This document shows positions 1-9,334 of a stretch of 64,000 nucleotides of DNA, one piece after another; positions within the stretch are counted from its first letter, which is position 1; each line of letters starts with the position of its first letter. A program made the position numbers and the translations under genes. The stretch covers positions 744,001 through 808,000 of the forward strand of contig NZ_JAMQGP010000001.1 in assembly GCF_023703465.1 (NCBI RefSeq), read 5' to 3'. The notes beneath the pieces were generated by a model, which ran no database searches, was not told the origin of the DNA, and worked only from the letters and a program-made list of their open reading frames with translations. The stretch comes from Echinimonas agarilytica. Lineage in GTDB: Bacteria; Pseudomonadota; Gammaproteobacteria; Enterobacterales; Neiellaceae.

Positions 1-695
1 ATGGATGTGTTGATGGTGCTCAACCATTACCTCTAGTTGGCAACGGTTATCAGGTGATTCGCGCACAAAGGCAACGATATTTTGGCCATCCTGAATTGAT
101 TTCTTACCTTCAAGATCTAGGACTTCGGGCTGCAAGTTTAGAATTACCACGTATCTTAGTGGCAGATATGGCAATGCCCCGTGGCGGACGGTTTAACTCG
201 GGTCACAAATCTCACCAATCTGGACTTGATGCGGATATATGGATGCGCATGTCAACGTCTGTACTGCCGCCAGAAGAGGCAGAAAAACCTTGGTCGTTAC
301 CGGTTGTGGACGTTCACCAATTCAAACTATTAGAAGATAAGTGGACTCAAGATCAAGCTCTCATGATCCAGTTGGCGGCTGATGACAATCGCGTAGAACG
401 AATTTTCGTGCATCCAACCATTAAACAAAAATTGTGTCAGAGTGATTGGAAAAAGCGAGATTGGTTGAGAAAAATTAGACCTTGGTGGGGGCACTACGCA
501 CACTTTCATGTCCGTTTAAAATGCCCTGAAGGAAATGCAGACTGCAAACCTCAAAAACCGCCACCAGAAGGAGAGGGCTGTGGAGATGAGTTACTGTCTT
601 GGTGGCCTGATCCGAATAAAAAACCGGCCAAAGCAACTAAGCCCAAGCCACCACCGCCGATGCTGCCACAATGCAAAGCCGTGCTCGAAAGCTAG
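1..695 (+). CDS. mepA: Penicillin-insensitive murein endopeptidase MepA, 5' end cut by the window
   Basis: MepA is a periplasmic zinc (LAS-family) endopeptidase that cleaves D-Ala-meso-DAP cross-links in peptidoglycan. The frame is open from base 3, and a GTG at 54 is internal: the residues before it (GCVDGAQPLPLVGNGYQ) match the conserved MepA N-terminal part, so the real start lies upstream of the window. Zinc-site motifs are visible: GHKSHQSGLDADIW (HxxxxxxD type) and the later WWGHYAHFHVRL. The C-terminal tail is rich in Pro and Lys. The TAG stop at 693-695 overlaps the TAG stop of the convergent malZ gene in a shared CTAG. Family assignment is firm; the missing N-terminus includes the signal peptide. 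Confidence 0.93.
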   Translation, partial: GCVDGAQPLPLVGNGYQVIRAQRQRYFGHPELISYLQDLGLRAASLELPRILVADMAMPRGGRFNSGHKSHQSGLDADIWMRMSTSVLPPEEAEKPWSLPVVDVHQFKLLEDKWTQDQALMIQLAADDNRVERIFVHPTIKQKLCQSDWKKRDWLRKIRPWWGHYAHFHVRLKCPEGNADCKPQKPPPEGEGCGDELLSWWPDPNKKPAKATKPKPPPPMLPQCKAVLES

Positions 696-2530
696 CGAAT
701 TAAATGCCAAACGGCGCAACCATAGGCAGGTAATTCAATAGTGTTGTCTTGCCATTGAGCTTCCCCTATAACCTTTTCTTTTCGATTCGGGGTGCAATCC
801 CACTGGCTCAACGTAACTTGGCGTTGGGTGCTCGATGCGCCTCTATTGATGGCAATAACAGTGGCGTGTTGCGCATCAAACCGAATAAAAATAAACACAT
901 CACCTTTGGCGTGCAAAGTGGCGTATGCTCCGGTTTGCAACACCGGTGTATTTTGTCGAAGCGCGATACAGGTTTTATACCAGTCTAATAGTTCTGTATT
1001 CCAACTGAGTTCAGTCCAATCAAAGCATGCACGGCAATAAGGGTCGTTCTGGCCAGACATCCCCACCTCATCACCATAGTAAATACTGGGCACACCTGGA
1101 TAGGTCATTAACATCATCACGGCTTGCTTCATTACATCGAACTGCTCGTTCACCAGTGTGAAAAAACGAGCCGTATCATGACTGTCGAGCAGATTGAACT
1201 GGCACAACTGATGCTCAAATGAAATTTGCGTCCGCGCGTCAGTCAACCATTCATCAAAGTCTTCGGCATCAATTTGACAAGGTTGGTAAGCTATATCTTG
1301 CGATGCGAAAAATGCCCGAACTGGCGTGGCAAAGCCATAGTAGTTCATCGCCGCGTCTTCTTGATCACCTTGCAGCCAACGTGTTGCTTCGAAAAAGTGT
1401 TCACCTAACACCATCGCATTCGGTTGCGCTTCTTTGACTGCGTGCCGTATTTGTTGCATGCGTGCTGCGTTGTTGCGCGCACCTTCACCATCGCCCAACA
1501 TATGAATCACATCAAGCCGCCAACCATCAATGTGGTAAGGTTCTGAAAGCCAATATTGAATGGCACCTTCGCTGGGATTGCAGAAGTAATCTTGTACGTG
1601 CTCGTTGCTCCAGTCCAACGTTGGCAATGTGTGAGCACCTTTCCAACAGTGATAGGAATCTGGATTAGCAATGTCGAAAAAGAAGTAGCGCTGTGCATTC
1701 ACACCTGCGGTGTTTTGATACGCACCTTCAATATCGGATTCAGACCAGCGGTTAAACCAAGGATGATTCTCCGATGTGTGATTGAAAACTGCATCCAACA
1801 CGATTTTCATACCACGCTGATGAACATCATGACACAGCTTTTGCAACGCGCTGTTACCGCCTAAATGAGGGTCAACGTTAAGGTAATCTTGTGTGTCGTA
1901 GCGGTGCGTACTTGGCGAGTCAAACACGGGGTTTAGGTATAAAGCGGTAGCGCCAAGTTCGCGAATATAGTCGAGGCTTTGCTGAATACCTGGTAGGTCG
2001 CCGCCATAAAAAGCAAGGTGGTCGCCTTGATCAAGGATGGGATCGCCCCAGTTCATAGCTTTTACCGGTTGTGTACCGTGATAAAGCCGCTCGTTGTCTT
2101 TTACATTAAGAGCGCTATCGCCATTGCAAAAACGATCTGGAAACACCTGATAAAAAACCTGATGTGGAATCCAATCCGGAGGTACATTAGATGTGAGCCA
2201 ACGAAACTGTCGATGTCGCAGCGGCGCACGCTTAGTTACACCCGCAGCATCGAGCCAAAACTGCTGAGTATGGCTGAGGATCTTGAAGCTATACATGAAT
2301 TGAATGTCATGAGTTGAAATGCTGACGCTGGCAGACCACCACTGCCAGCGGCCATCATCAAGTTCTAACACCATGGGGGTTAGCGCTTCTTCATTATCTG
2401 GTTCGGTACGCAGCAGCACCGACGTAAGCTCATGGCCAGAGCTAATGCGGATGCGTATTGCAAGTTTTTCACCTGAAATGTGACGGTATTCAGGAAGTGG
2501 AAAATGGTACATCGCGGGAGCGGGCAACAT
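692..2530 (-). CDS. malZ: Maltodextrin glucosidase MalZ-like (GH13)
   Basis: A cytoplasmic GH13 alpha-amylase-family enzyme of the MalZ type, which removes glucose from the reducing end of maltodextrins. An N-terminal beta-sandwich precedes the catalytic barrel. Catalytic motifs are complete: DGWRLDV (nucleophile Asp about 340), LGEHFF (acid/base Glu about 377) and LLDSHDTARF (transition-state Asp about 452). The frame can be extended to a TTG at 2569, but the ATG at 2530 has a GGAG about 7 bases upstream and gives 612 residues, close to the roughly 605 of E. coli MalZ, so it is preferred. The gene lies 47 bases after yjbQ on the same strand and may be its operon partner. No signal peptide is seen. 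The closely related cyclomaltodextrinase/neopullulanase activities cannot be excluded. Confidence 0.9.
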   Translation of the reverse strand: MLPAPAMYHFPLPEYRHISGEKLAIRIRISSGHELTSVLLRTEPDNEEALTPMVLELDDGRWQWWSASVSISTHDIQFMYSFKILSHTQQFWLDAAGVTKRAPLRHRQFRWLTSNVPPDWIPHQVFYQVFPDRFCNGDSALNVKDNERLYHGTQPVKAMNWGDPILDQGDHLAFYGGDLPGIQQSLDYIRELGATALYLNPVFDSPSTHRYDTQDYLNVDPHLGGNSALQKLCHDVHQRGMKIVLDAVFNHTSENHPWFNRWSESDIEGAYQNTAGVNAQRYFFFDIANPDSYHCWKGAHTLPTLDWSNEHVQDYFCNPSEGAIQYWLSEPYHIDGWRLDVIHMLGDGEGARNNAARMQQIRHAVKEAQPNAMVLGEHFFEATRWLQGDQEDAAMNYYGFATPVRAFFASQDIAYQPCQIDAEDFDEWLTDARTQISFEHQLCQFNLLDSHDTARFFTLVNEQFDVMKQAVMMLMTYPGVPSIYYGDEVGMSGQNDPYCRACFDWTELSWNTELLDWYKTCIALRQNTPVLQTGAYATLHAKGDVFIFIRFDAQHATVIAINRGASSTQRQVTLSQWDCTPNRKEKVIGEAQWQDNTIELPAYGCAVWHLIR

Positions 2531-2577
2531 GAACAAACTCCATCGCCAGAAGCTGGCGGGTATTGACAAATTCTAGC

Positions 2578-3012
2578 TTAAGTTTGACCTTGAGCGGTGA
2601 TGATCATAGAGCGTCCGCTCGCATGATCACGGTGTTCGCACAGGTAAATGCCTTGCCATGTGCCTAATGCAAGTTTGCCATTTCGAATTGGAATCGAGAC
2701 GCTGGCACCTAAAATAGACGATTTCAAATGCGCGGGCATGTCATCCGGGCCTTCATAGGTATGCGCATAATACGGCGCATTTTCCGGAACCATGTGGTTG
2801 AAGTGACGTTCAAAATCACCGCGTACCGTTGGATCGGCATTTTCATTAATGGTCAAAGATGCTGAGCTGTGGCGAATAAACACATGTAAAAGCCCAACTC
2901 GAATTTGGTTGAGCCCAGTTATTGCGTGTTCAATGTCATGAGTAATCAGGTGAAAGCCGCGAGAGTATGCTCTCAAGTGCAGCTCTTCTTGCAGCCAAAC
3001 ACTATTTATCAA
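2578..3012 (-). CDS. yjbQ: YjbQ family protein (UPF0047, secondary thiamine-phosphate synthase family)
   Basis: A 144-residue single-domain protein of the UPF0047/YjbQ family. Members have been reported to have weak thiamine-phosphate synthase activity, but their true role is unclear. The family signature is obvious: SRGFHLITHDI near the N-terminus, IRHSSASLTINENADPTVR in the middle, and GTWQGIYLCEHRDH near the C-terminus. The reading frame offers only a TTG start, located inside the end of cheX. The 11-base overlap suggests translational coupling. Length matches the family (about 138 residues in E. coli). Confidence 0.92.
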   Translation of the reverse strand: MINSVWLQEELHLRAYSRGFHLITHDIEHAITGLNQIRVGLLHVFIRHSSASLTINENADPTVRGDFERHFNHMVPENAPYYAHTYEGPDDMPAHLKSSILGASVSIPIRNGKLALGTWQGIYLCEHRDHASGRSMIITAQGQT

Positions 3013-3466
3013 AACAGATCTCTAAATACGCTTTGCCGAAGTCACTTTCAAATGGAACGATAAGCTTTGCGCCTTTCGCTTTGTGGGTAATGGTGTGGGC
3101 AGGGCCTGATACGACGGCTGGAGTGGCCATGTCGAAATCAAAGCCTTTGTCGCTCAATAAGTTTTTGGCACCACCTGTGACCATATTGGTAATTTCACCT
3201 ACCATATCGGTGACTTCATCAGTGATTCCAGCAGGGCGTTCGCCCAACATACGTTGCATTATTTCAAGTGCTAAACTCGCTTCTAAACTCAAAGAGAACG
3301 AGCCTTTTGTTTTCTGTCCTATCATGCCAATGAGCCCAGAAACATCACCGCGTGCAACTTCATCTCGTTTAAGTCCAGGCTTTCCCGGTTTGAGTTCCAC
3401 TCCAGCCATCGTCGATATAACGTTTTGCAGAGATGACAAAAATGGGTTAATGAATTCAGCGTTCAT
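3002..3466 (-). CDS. cheX: CheX-like chemotaxis phosphatase
   Basis: A 154-residue protein of the CheC/CheX/FliY phosphatase family, which dephosphorylates CheY-P in chemotaxis or related two-component pathways. The catalytic E-x-x-N helix is present once (Glu91 and Asn94 in DMVGEITNMVTGGAKN), as expected for CheX. The C-terminal strand region contains PAHTITHKAKGAKLIVPFES. It is the first gene of a leftward cluster with yjbQ and malZ and overlaps yjbQ by 11 bases. No other chemotaxis gene is nearby, so its response-regulator partner is probably encoded elsewhere. Confidence 0.85.
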   Translation of the reverse strand: MNAEFINPFLSSLQNVISTMAGVELKPGKPGLKRDEVARGDVSGLIGMIGQKTKGSFSLSLEASLALEIMQRMLGERPAGITDEVTDMVGEITNMVTGGAKNLLSDKGFDFDMATPAVVSGPAHTITHKAKGAKLIVPFESDFGKAYLEICFDK

Positions 3467-3793
3467 GAAATTCTAGGTGTCCTATGCGGTTTTATTACGG
3501 CTTAAACTGAGCTAGTCCTGATTTTAATCTTATTTGTCACTTTGACAACCGTTGAGAGTTGTTAGAAATCAAGTATCTCCTAGTTTCATTGTAGATTAAT
3601 CCGACGAATTTACTGGCTTTAACCGATATCAAAGCTTCCAAAATGGAATTTAATTTGTATTTTCAAAAATATGCAAAAGAATCAGAGGTCAATATATCGA
3701 TTAAATTTCAATCAAAGTTGTCACCAATATGATTGCATCATGGTGTGCATTTGGATTAGATTGGTGTCACTGATGTCATGAACAGAGATAACA
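3467..3793. other. Divergent intergenic region, cheX / WYL regulator
   Basis: An AT-rich stretch of 327 bases between divergent genes. It must hold the promoters of the leftward cheX group and the rightward WYL gene. No ORF, convincing hairpin or recognised operator was seen. Confidence 0.6.
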
Positions 3794-4669
3794 ATGGATT
3801 TAGAGCAACTTTCCCATGCGCAAAAAGAGCGCCTTGCGTTTATCGACTTCAATCTCAATTATTTTGGCGAAGTGGCGCGTTCTGATTTAATTCAGCGGTT
3901 CAAAACCGGGTTGGCGGCAGCAACGCGAGATTTTTCGGCTTATAAGCAATTAGCGCCGGATAATTTGGTGTTGTTGCATACCACCAAAAGCTACCATCGG
4001 ACTGCGCAATTTAAAGCGGTATTTGAACAAAATCCAGAGAGTGTTTTAGCAGGCTTAGCGCGAGGCTTTGGCGACGGCCTATCGCACCCCATTCAACCGA
4101 GTCAAACTTGTTTTGATGCCATTCGATTGATTCATCCAGATGCTGAGGTGATTTCAACACTGATGCGAGCAATTCATCATCAAAATGCGGTGTCTTGTCG
4201 TTACGTATCAACCTCGTCTGGTGAGAGTGAACGTCAGATTGTTCCTCATAGCTTGGTCAACAATGGCCACCGTTGGCATGTCAGAGCATTTGATCGGCGG
4301 AGCCAGACTTTTCGTGATTTTGTATGTACACGATTTACCGAATTGCATATTTGGGGCGAGCCTATTTCTAGCGTTGAACATAGAGAGCGCGACAATCAAT
4401 GGAATCGTATCGTTGATCTAAAATTGATTCCTCATCCTTCATTGCCGCATACCCAAGCGATTGAAATGGACTACGGCATGCAAGACGGCGCGCTGCGGTT
4501 AGAAGTTCGAGCCGCACTGGCGGGCTATTTGTTACGTCAATGGAATGTGGACTGCTCTGGGCATGCTGAACGGGCGGCAGATGGGTGCCAGTTAGCGTTG
4601 GCGCACCGAGAAGCTTTATTCGGGGTTGATAATCTCGCTTTAGCGCCGGGGTTCTCGCCTGAACCGTAA
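3794..4669 (+). CDS. WYL-domain transcriptional regulator
   Basis: A 291-residue predicted DNA-binding regulator. The N-terminal about 90 residues form a winged-helix-like region (LSHAQKERLAFIDFNLNYFGEVARSDLIQRF). The middle segment, about residues 130-200, has WYL-domain character, with GHRWHVRAFDRRSQTFRDFVCTRF standing where the family has the R-W-Y-L-R-A-Y-D-like strand. A C-terminal WCX-like extension follows. WYL proteins sense ligands (often nucleic acids or nucleotides) and control defence or DNA-damage genes. No defence genes lie next to it, so its target is unknown. The next gene downstream is over 500 bases away behind a riboswitch, so it is probably monocistronic. Confidence 0.82.
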   Translation: MDLEQLSHAQKERLAFIDFNLNYFGEVARSDLIQRFKTGLAAATRDFSAYKQLAPDNLVLLHTTKSYHRTAQFKAVFEQNPESVLAGLARGFGDGLSHPIQPSQTCFDAIRLIHPDAEVISTLMRAIHHQNAVSCRYVSTSSGESERQIVPHSLVNNGHRWHVRAFDRRSQTFRDFVCTRFTELHIWGEPISSVEHRERDNQWNRIVDLKLIPHPSLPHTQAIEMDYGMQDGALRLEVRAALAGYLLRQWNVDCSGHAERAADGCQLALAHREALFGVDNLALAPGFSPEP

Positions 4670-5018
4670 CGGAATTGGTGAGTTGAAATAGACGCTCACC
4701 GCATGCGCTTTATGTTGTGTTGATCTAAAGTACCATTTTGATGCGGTGTTCACTATTGGTGCGTTTGTGCAATGATTTACGATTTAATTGGTGCAAGTTG
4801 TGCACGTGAGCGTGTGATGGTGAATGGCGCGCAATACTGATTAGAACGGGTTTTGAGCCTGAATATTGTTGATTGGCATAGCATTTGCTCTTATTTACAA
4901 CATTGCACCGAGAGAGAATATCTCCGCATATCGTTAAATAAAGACCGTCAGACTGAGCCGTTTAGGCGCATTACAGCAGGCTTTCTAACATAGGCGTTGA
5001 CCACAATTTGATTTAATG
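4670..5018. other. Intergenic region upstream of the guanidine operon
   Basis: About 350 bases with no supported coding sequence. It must carry the promoter for the guanidine-I riboswitch transcript. No clear terminator for the WYL gene was seen. Confidence 0.5.
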
Positions 5019-5158
5019 GACATCTAGGGTTCCGGCTCAATGCGAACGCAATTTGAGCGACTGGACCGAGAGTTGTCAACCTCACCAAGAGGTCACACGG
5101 AGGGATAAAAGCCCGGGAGATCGACCTTTACGGTTTAAATCTCTCGTGCCCAAGGTTT
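5019..5158 (+). promoter_or_regulatory. Guanidine-I (ykkC) riboswitch
   Basis: The conserved aptamer segments occur in the right order: CTAGGGTTCCGGCTC (5024-5038), GAGCGACTGGACCGAGAG (5055-5072) and ACACGGAGGGATAAAAGCCC (5095-5114), followed by GGGAGA. The 3' part GGGAGAT (5115-5121) can pair with ATCTCTC (5139-5145), which would form the expression-platform hairpin. This class binds guanidinium and turns genes on. The downstream genes encode guanidine transport and breakdown, fitting the assignment. The exact boundaries are approximate. Confidence 0.95.
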
Positions 5159-5198
5159 CTTTATGTGACCCCAAAATATAACCAAGGTGAGGTTAATT

Positions 5199-6278
5199 AT
5201 GTTGAAAGCAATCCGTCCGTTTACCCGCGTAATTGCATTGTCTGCCACGTTGTTGGCAACGGCATTTACATCGCAAGCCGTTCAGGCACAGGAACAAACA
5301 GAATTTAAATTAGCTTGGACTATCTACGTCGGTTGGATGCCTTGGGACTATGGTGCCGCATCGGGCATTGTCGACAAGTGGGCCGATAAGTACGGCATCA
5401 AGATCGAAGTGGTGCAGGTGAATGATTATGTTGAATCGATTAACCAATTCACAGCAGGACAATTTGATGCAACGGTAATGACCAATATGGATGCCTTGAC
5501 TATTCCAGCAGCGAGTGGAGTGGATTCAACGGCTCTCATTGTGGGAGATTTCTCAAATGGTAATGACGGGGTTGTTTTAAAAGGCGATAAAACCTTAAAA
5601 GACATTAAGGGCCAGCAGGTCAACCTCGTTGAATTAAGTGTGTCTCATTACTTGCTTGCGCGTGCTCTTGAGTCGGTGAACATGACTGAACGTGACGTAA
5701 AGGTGGTGAACACCTCTGATGCGGATTTGGTGGCTGCATTTACAACCGCAGGTGTGACATCAGTGACGACTTGGAATCCATTGCTAAGTGAAATCACGGC
5801 CATGCCAAGCACGTCTAAAGTGTTCGATTCGTCTATGATTCCCGGTGAAATTATTGATCTATTGGTTGTGAATACCGACACACTGAGTGCAAACCCGAAG
5901 TTGGGTAAGGCTCTGACAGGTGCTTGGTATGAAATTCTCGCCACCATGTCGGGTTCTGACGATGCCGCAATCAAAGCTAAATCCTTTATGGCTGAAGCTT
6001 CAGGTACCGACCTTAAAGGTTACGAAGCACAGCTTGCATCGACCAAAATGTTTTATGCCCCTAGCGATGCTGTTGCCTTTACTCAAAGTAAAGATCTGAC
6101 TGCGACGATGAAGAAAGTATCTGAGTTTTCATTCGAACATGGTTTGTTAGGTGATGGTGCGCCAGATGCCGGTTTCATCGGTATTGAAACACCTGCAGGC
6201 GTGTATGGCGATGCCGCCAATGTGAAATTGCGTTTTACCTCTGAGTACATGGAAATGGCGGCAAAAGGCCAGCTCTAA
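5199..6278 (+). CDS. ABC transporter periplasmic substrate-binding protein (probable guanidine transporter)
   Basis: A 359-residue secreted solute-binding protein of the nitrate/taurine/thiamine-precursor type, usually annotated as the urea-carboxylase-associated ABC transporter binding protein. A signal peptide is clear (MLKAIRPFTRVIALSATLLA..., cleavage likely after VQA). The mature protein begins with the WTIYVGWMPWDYGAASGIVDKW region typical of this group. A GTG at 5187 extends the frame, but it lies within the strong ribosome-binding site AAGGTGAGG (5184-5192), so the ATG at 5199 is chosen. It is the first gene after the guanidine-I riboswitch and is followed 9 bases later by the permease gene. 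Guanidine as ligand is inferred from the riboswitch and enzymes. Confidence 0.88.
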   Translation: MLKAIRPFTRVIALSATLLATAFTSQAVQAQEQTEFKLAWTIYVGWMPWDYGAASGIVDKWADKYGIKIEVVQVNDYVESINQFTAGQFDATVMTNMDALTIPAASGVDSTALIVGDFSNGNDGVVLKGDKTLKDIKGQQVNLVELSVSHYLLARALESVNMTERDVKVVNTSDADLVAAFTTAGVTSVTTWNPLLSEITAMPSTSKVFDSSMIPGEIIDLLVVNTDTLSANPKLGKALTGAWYEILATMSGSDDAAIKAKSFMAEASGTDLKGYEAQLASTKMFYAPSDAVAFTQSKDLTATMKKVSEFSFEHGLLGDGAPDAGFIGIETPAGVYGDAANVKLRFTSEYMEMAAKGQL

Positions 6279-6287
6279 GGGGTCTTT

Positions 6288-7118
6288 ATGACACGCATTA
6301 TTAATCGTCAACCGGGCCGCTACGGGCGGCTCGTTCTTGGCTTGATGCCATTCGTGATTTTGCTTGCGGTTTACATTGTTGCGTCAGATGCTCGGCTTGC
6401 CGAAAACCCCAGTGATAAATTACTACCCTCGCTCAGCTCGTTTGTTGATGCTATCACTCGTATGGGCTTTGAGCCTAGCAAACGTACCGGTGAATACCTC
6501 ATGTGGAATGACACATTAGCGAGTTTACATCGCTTATGTATGGGGGTTGGTATTAGTGCACTAATTGGCTTAGCTATTGGTGTGGGAAACGGCATGATCC
6601 CGTTCATGCGGTCGCCTCTTTCTCCGCTAGTGACAGCTCTATCGTTAATCCCCCCAATGGCCATTTTGCCCATTTTGTTCATTACATTTGGGTTAGGTGA
6701 GTTGTCGAAAGTGGTGCTGATTGTGATTGGGATCTGCCCGATTATTATTCGCGATATTCAACTTCGAACAGACTCTCTACCAAACGAGCAGCTGATCAAA
6801 GCACAAACGCTGGGCGGTAATAGTTGGCAAATTATTGCGCGTGTCGTGTTGCCTCAAACTCTTCCTCGATTAATCGAAGCCGTTCGGTTAACGCTGGGCA
6901 GTGCATGGCTATTTCTAATTGCAGCAGAAGCGATTGCCGCCACCGAAGGTCTGGGATATCGCATCTTCTTGTTGCGCCGCTACTTAGCCATGGATGTGAT
7001 TCTTCCATATGTGTTTTGGATTACGTTATTAGCCTTTTCCATGGATTGGTCACTCAAACGCCTGTCTATACTGGCGTTTCCTTGGTACCACAAAGAACAA
7101 GGAGGCCGTCATGAGTGA
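6288..7118 (+). CDS. ABC transporter permease (probable guanidine transporter)
   Basis: A 276-residue inner-membrane permease of the SsuC/TauC/NrtB type with several hydrophobic segments. The coupling-loop region RDIQLRTDSLPNEQLIKAQTLGGNSWQIIARVVLPQTLPRLIEAVR carries the EAA-type motif that contacts the ATPase. The start ATG has AAGGGG close upstream, overlapping the end of the binding-protein gene. The 3' end overlaps the ATPase gene by 8 bases, so the three transporter genes form one unit. Substrate is inferred from context. Confidence 0.9.
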   Translation: MTRIINRQPGRYGRLVLGLMPFVILLAVYIVASDARLAENPSDKLLPSLSSFVDAITRMGFEPSKRTGEYLMWNDTLASLHRLCMGVGISALIGLAIGVGNGMIPFMRSPLSPLVTALSLIPPMAILPILFITFGLGELSKVVLIVIGICPIIIRDIQLRTDSLPNEQLIKAQTLGGNSWQIIARVVLPQTLPRLIEAVRLTLGSAWLFLIAAEAIAATEGLGYRIFLLRRYLAMDVILPYVFWITLLAFSMDWSLKRLSILAFPWYHKEQGGRHE

Positions 7119-7935
7119 TCGGAAAAAGCCAATCATTGAAATTAAAAATGTGTGGAAAGAGTATGACGACAACGTGGTGCTTGAGCGCTTGAATTTGTCG
7201 GTAGATGCGGGTGAATTCATAAGTATTGTGGGCGCTTCGGGTTGTGGTAAAACTACATTTTTGAATTTGATGTTGGGCACCGAGCAAGCCAGCCGAGGAC
7301 AAATCTTATTGGACGGTCAGCCATTTGATCCCGAACCCAATGTTGAACGCGGCATCGTATTCCAAAAGTATTCAGTTTTTCCTCACCTCACCGCCTTACA
7401 AAACGTCATGCTTGGCGATGATTTTAGTGCACGCTCGCTGACCGGGTTTTTATTCGGGCGAGCCAGTGGTAGTGCAAAACGAAATGCTAAAGAAAAAGCC
7501 ATGGCAATGCTTGAAAAGGTAGGATTAGGCCACGCTGCACATCAATACCCAAGTGAACTTTCAGGAGGAATGCAACAACGCTTAGCGATTGCTCAAGCAC
7601 TATTGAAACAACCTCGTATTTTGTTGTTGGATGAACCTTTTGGTGCTCTCGACCCTGGCATTCGCAAAGACATGCATGGGTTAATTAGCGAGCTCTGGAA
7701 GGAGCAACAGCTTACCGTTTTCATGATCACTCATGATTTGAGTGAAGGTTTTGAGCTCGGAAGCCGTTTATGGGTATTCGACAAACTCAGACACGACCCT
7801 CAAGCCCCCGAACGATTTGGAGCGCAAGTGACGTTTGACATTCCCTTGGAGCATTCGAACGATTCAACAGAGCATTTAGAGCAACTGCAACATGTTGCAA
7901 AAACTTCCAATCTGACGACCCAAGTCAGTGTGTGA
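7111..7935 (+). CDS. ABC transporter ATP-binding protein (probable guanidine transporter)
   Basis: A 274-residue ABC ATPase that would energise the preceding permease. Walker A GASGCGKTT (about residues 41-49), the Q-loop (GIVFQKYSVFPHLT), the signature LSGGMQQR, Walker B RILLLDEPFGALDP and the switch His (MITHDLSEG) are all present. It starts inside the end of the permease gene with a strong AAGGAGG just upstream. The C-terminal about 50 residues after the switch region are less conserved. The next gene starts 13 bases after its stop. Confidence 0.93.
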   Translation: MSDRKKPIIEIKNVWKEYDDNVVLERLNLSVDAGEFISIVGASGCGKTTFLNLMLGTEQASRGQILLDGQPFDPEPNVERGIVFQKYSVFPHLTALQNVMLGDDFSARSLTGFLFGRASGSAKRNAKEKAMAMLEKVGLGHAAHQYPSELSGGMQQRLAIAQALLKQPRILLLDEPFGALDPGIRKDMHGLISELWKEQQLTVFMITHDLSEGFELGSRLWVFDKLRHDPQAPERFGAQVTFDIPLEHSNDSTEHLEQLQHVAKTSNLTTQVSV

Positions 7936-7948
7936 AAGGACTATTTCT

Positions 7949-8665
7949 ATGGCCCAGAAAATTTTTAGTGATGTTATTCCCGGCGCAAGCCATTGGTCGC
8001 TTGTTGTCCCCGCAGGTCACAGCCTTACTTTTATCGATGTGAACGGTGGCGCCAATGTGAGCCTGCTGTTTTACAATCCAGTCAATCCTCTTGAGCGTTA
8101 TAACGCGCCCGATACGCTTAAGTGCCAACACACTTTCAAATTAACCACAGGTCATTGTTTGTACTCTGACATGGGGCGTATTTTTTGCTCTGTTGTGGCG
8201 GATGATACCGGCTGGATCGACACGGTTGGTGGTCTTGCCAATGAACAAAAAGTGACGCAAAAGTGGGGACAGAGAGATTACCAAAAAGACAGAAACCAGT
8301 GGCATCAAAATGGCTACGACAGCATGTTAGTTGAAGTGGCAAAGTACGGGCTAGGTAAACGAGACTTGGCCGCAAACTTGAATTTGTTCAGCAAAGTGCA
8401 AGCCGATGGGCAAGGTAATTTATCGTTTGTTGAACATCACAGCAAAGCGGGCGATCAAATCACACTTCGATTTGAGATTGACACATTGGTCGTGCTTAGC
8501 ACCTGCCCACATCCAATGAATTCTGCTGAGGAATACCCATTCAACTCGATTGAAATGAGCTTAAGTAAATCAGCTCCAGTGCTTGCTGATGACGCATGCA
8601 AAACGTCACGTCCTGAAAATGAACGTGGATTTGAAAACAACCATCGCTACTGCAGCCACGCATAA
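7949..8665 (+). CDS. Carboxyguanidine deiminase subunit (urea carboxylase-associated family protein, long form)
   Basis: A 238-residue protein of the family formerly called urea amidolyase/urea carboxylase-associated. In guanidine degradation two such paralogous subunits (CgdA and CgdB) form the carboxyguanidine deiminase, converting carboxyguanidine to allophanate and ammonia. Matching features shared with the next gene are the [27 protein letters not shown] region and the late [11 protein letters not shown] segment with the conserved Cys. A GTG at 7928 extends the frame into the ATPase gene. The ATG at 7949, with AAAGGA at 7935-7940, is preferred. I cannot say from sequence alone which paralogue is CgdA and which CgdB. 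Confidence 0.87.
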   Translation: MAQKIFSDVIPGASHWSLVVPAGHSLTFIDVNGGANVSLLFYNPVNPLERYNAPDTLKCQHTFKLTTGHCLYSDMGRIFCSVVADDTGWIDTVGGLANEQKVTQKWGQRDYQKDRNQWHQNGYDSMLVEVAKYGLGKRDLAANLNLFSKVQADGQGNLSFVEHHSKAGDQITLRFEIDTLVVLSTCPHPMNSAEEYPFNSIEMSLSKSAPVLADDACKTSRPENERGFENNHRYCSHA

Positions 8666-8679
8666 AGGAGATTTTCTTA

Positions 8680-9318
8680 ATGATTCAACATAGTCATTTG
8701 TTAGCCGAACACGCCGTGCGCTCAGACGTAGTTAAAGCCGGGGACTACTACATGGAAGTGGTCAAAGCCGGACAAACGATTCGGATTTTAGACATTGAAG
8801 GCAATCAGGCCGCCGATACCTTGTTCTACAATGCCATCGATCCGAGTGAGCGCTACAGTGCCGTCGACACCATTCGAGAACAGGGCAATGTGTACCTCAC
8901 CGCAGGGTCTACATTGCTGTCAAATGAAGGGCGCGCAATGCTTGAAATTGTGGCAGACACCTGTGGCCGTCATGACACGGTGGGAGGTGCATGCGCCACA
9001 GAAAGTAATACAGTTCGATACGCTTTAGAAAAGAAGTGCATGCATGCCTGCCGAGACAGCTGGTTGTTGGCAGTGGCGCAAAATGAGCACTTTGGCATGA
9101 CCAAGCGTGACATCACCCACAACATCAATTTCTTCATGAATGTACCTGTGACGGCCGAAGGTGGCCTGACGTTTGAAGATGGCATTAGTGGTGCGGGCAA
9201 ATACGTTGAGCTTAAAGCTCAAATGGATGTCATTGTCTTGGTGTCGAATTGTCCTCAGCTCAATAATCCATGCAACGCATACAATCCAACGCCTATTGAA
9301 ATCTTAGTCTGGAATTAG
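8680..9318 (+). CDS. Carboxyguanidine deiminase subunit (urea carboxylase-associated family protein, short form)
   Basis: A 212-residue paralogue of the preceding gene. Shared motifs are [25 protein letters not shown], the HDTVGGAC segment and [20 protein letters not shown] near the C-terminus. Established work on this family places the pair as the carboxyguanidine deiminase, acting between the carboxylase and allophanate hydrolase. A good Shine-Dalgarno AAAGGAG (8664-8670) overlaps the region just after the previous stop. It is followed not directly by the carboxylase gene but by an 82-base spacer holding a second guanidine aptamer. Confidence 0.88.
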   Translation: MIQHSHLLAEHAVRSDVVKAGDYYMEVVKAGQTIRILDIEGNQAADTLFYNAIDPSERYSAVDTIREQGNVYLTAGSTLLSNEGRAMLEIVADTCGRHDTVGGACATESNTVRYALEKKCMHACRDSWLLAVAQNEHFGMTKRDITHNINFFMNVPVTAEGGLTFEDGISGAGKYVELKAQMDVIVLVSNCPQLNNPCNAYNPTPIEILVWN

Positions 9319-9334
9319 ACGTCATCAAATGCGA

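Noticed and set aside
692-2530. MalZ as part of the mannan or guanidine systems.
   Set aside because: The enzyme acts on alpha-glucans, lies far from the mannan locus, and no LacI-type operator is near it.
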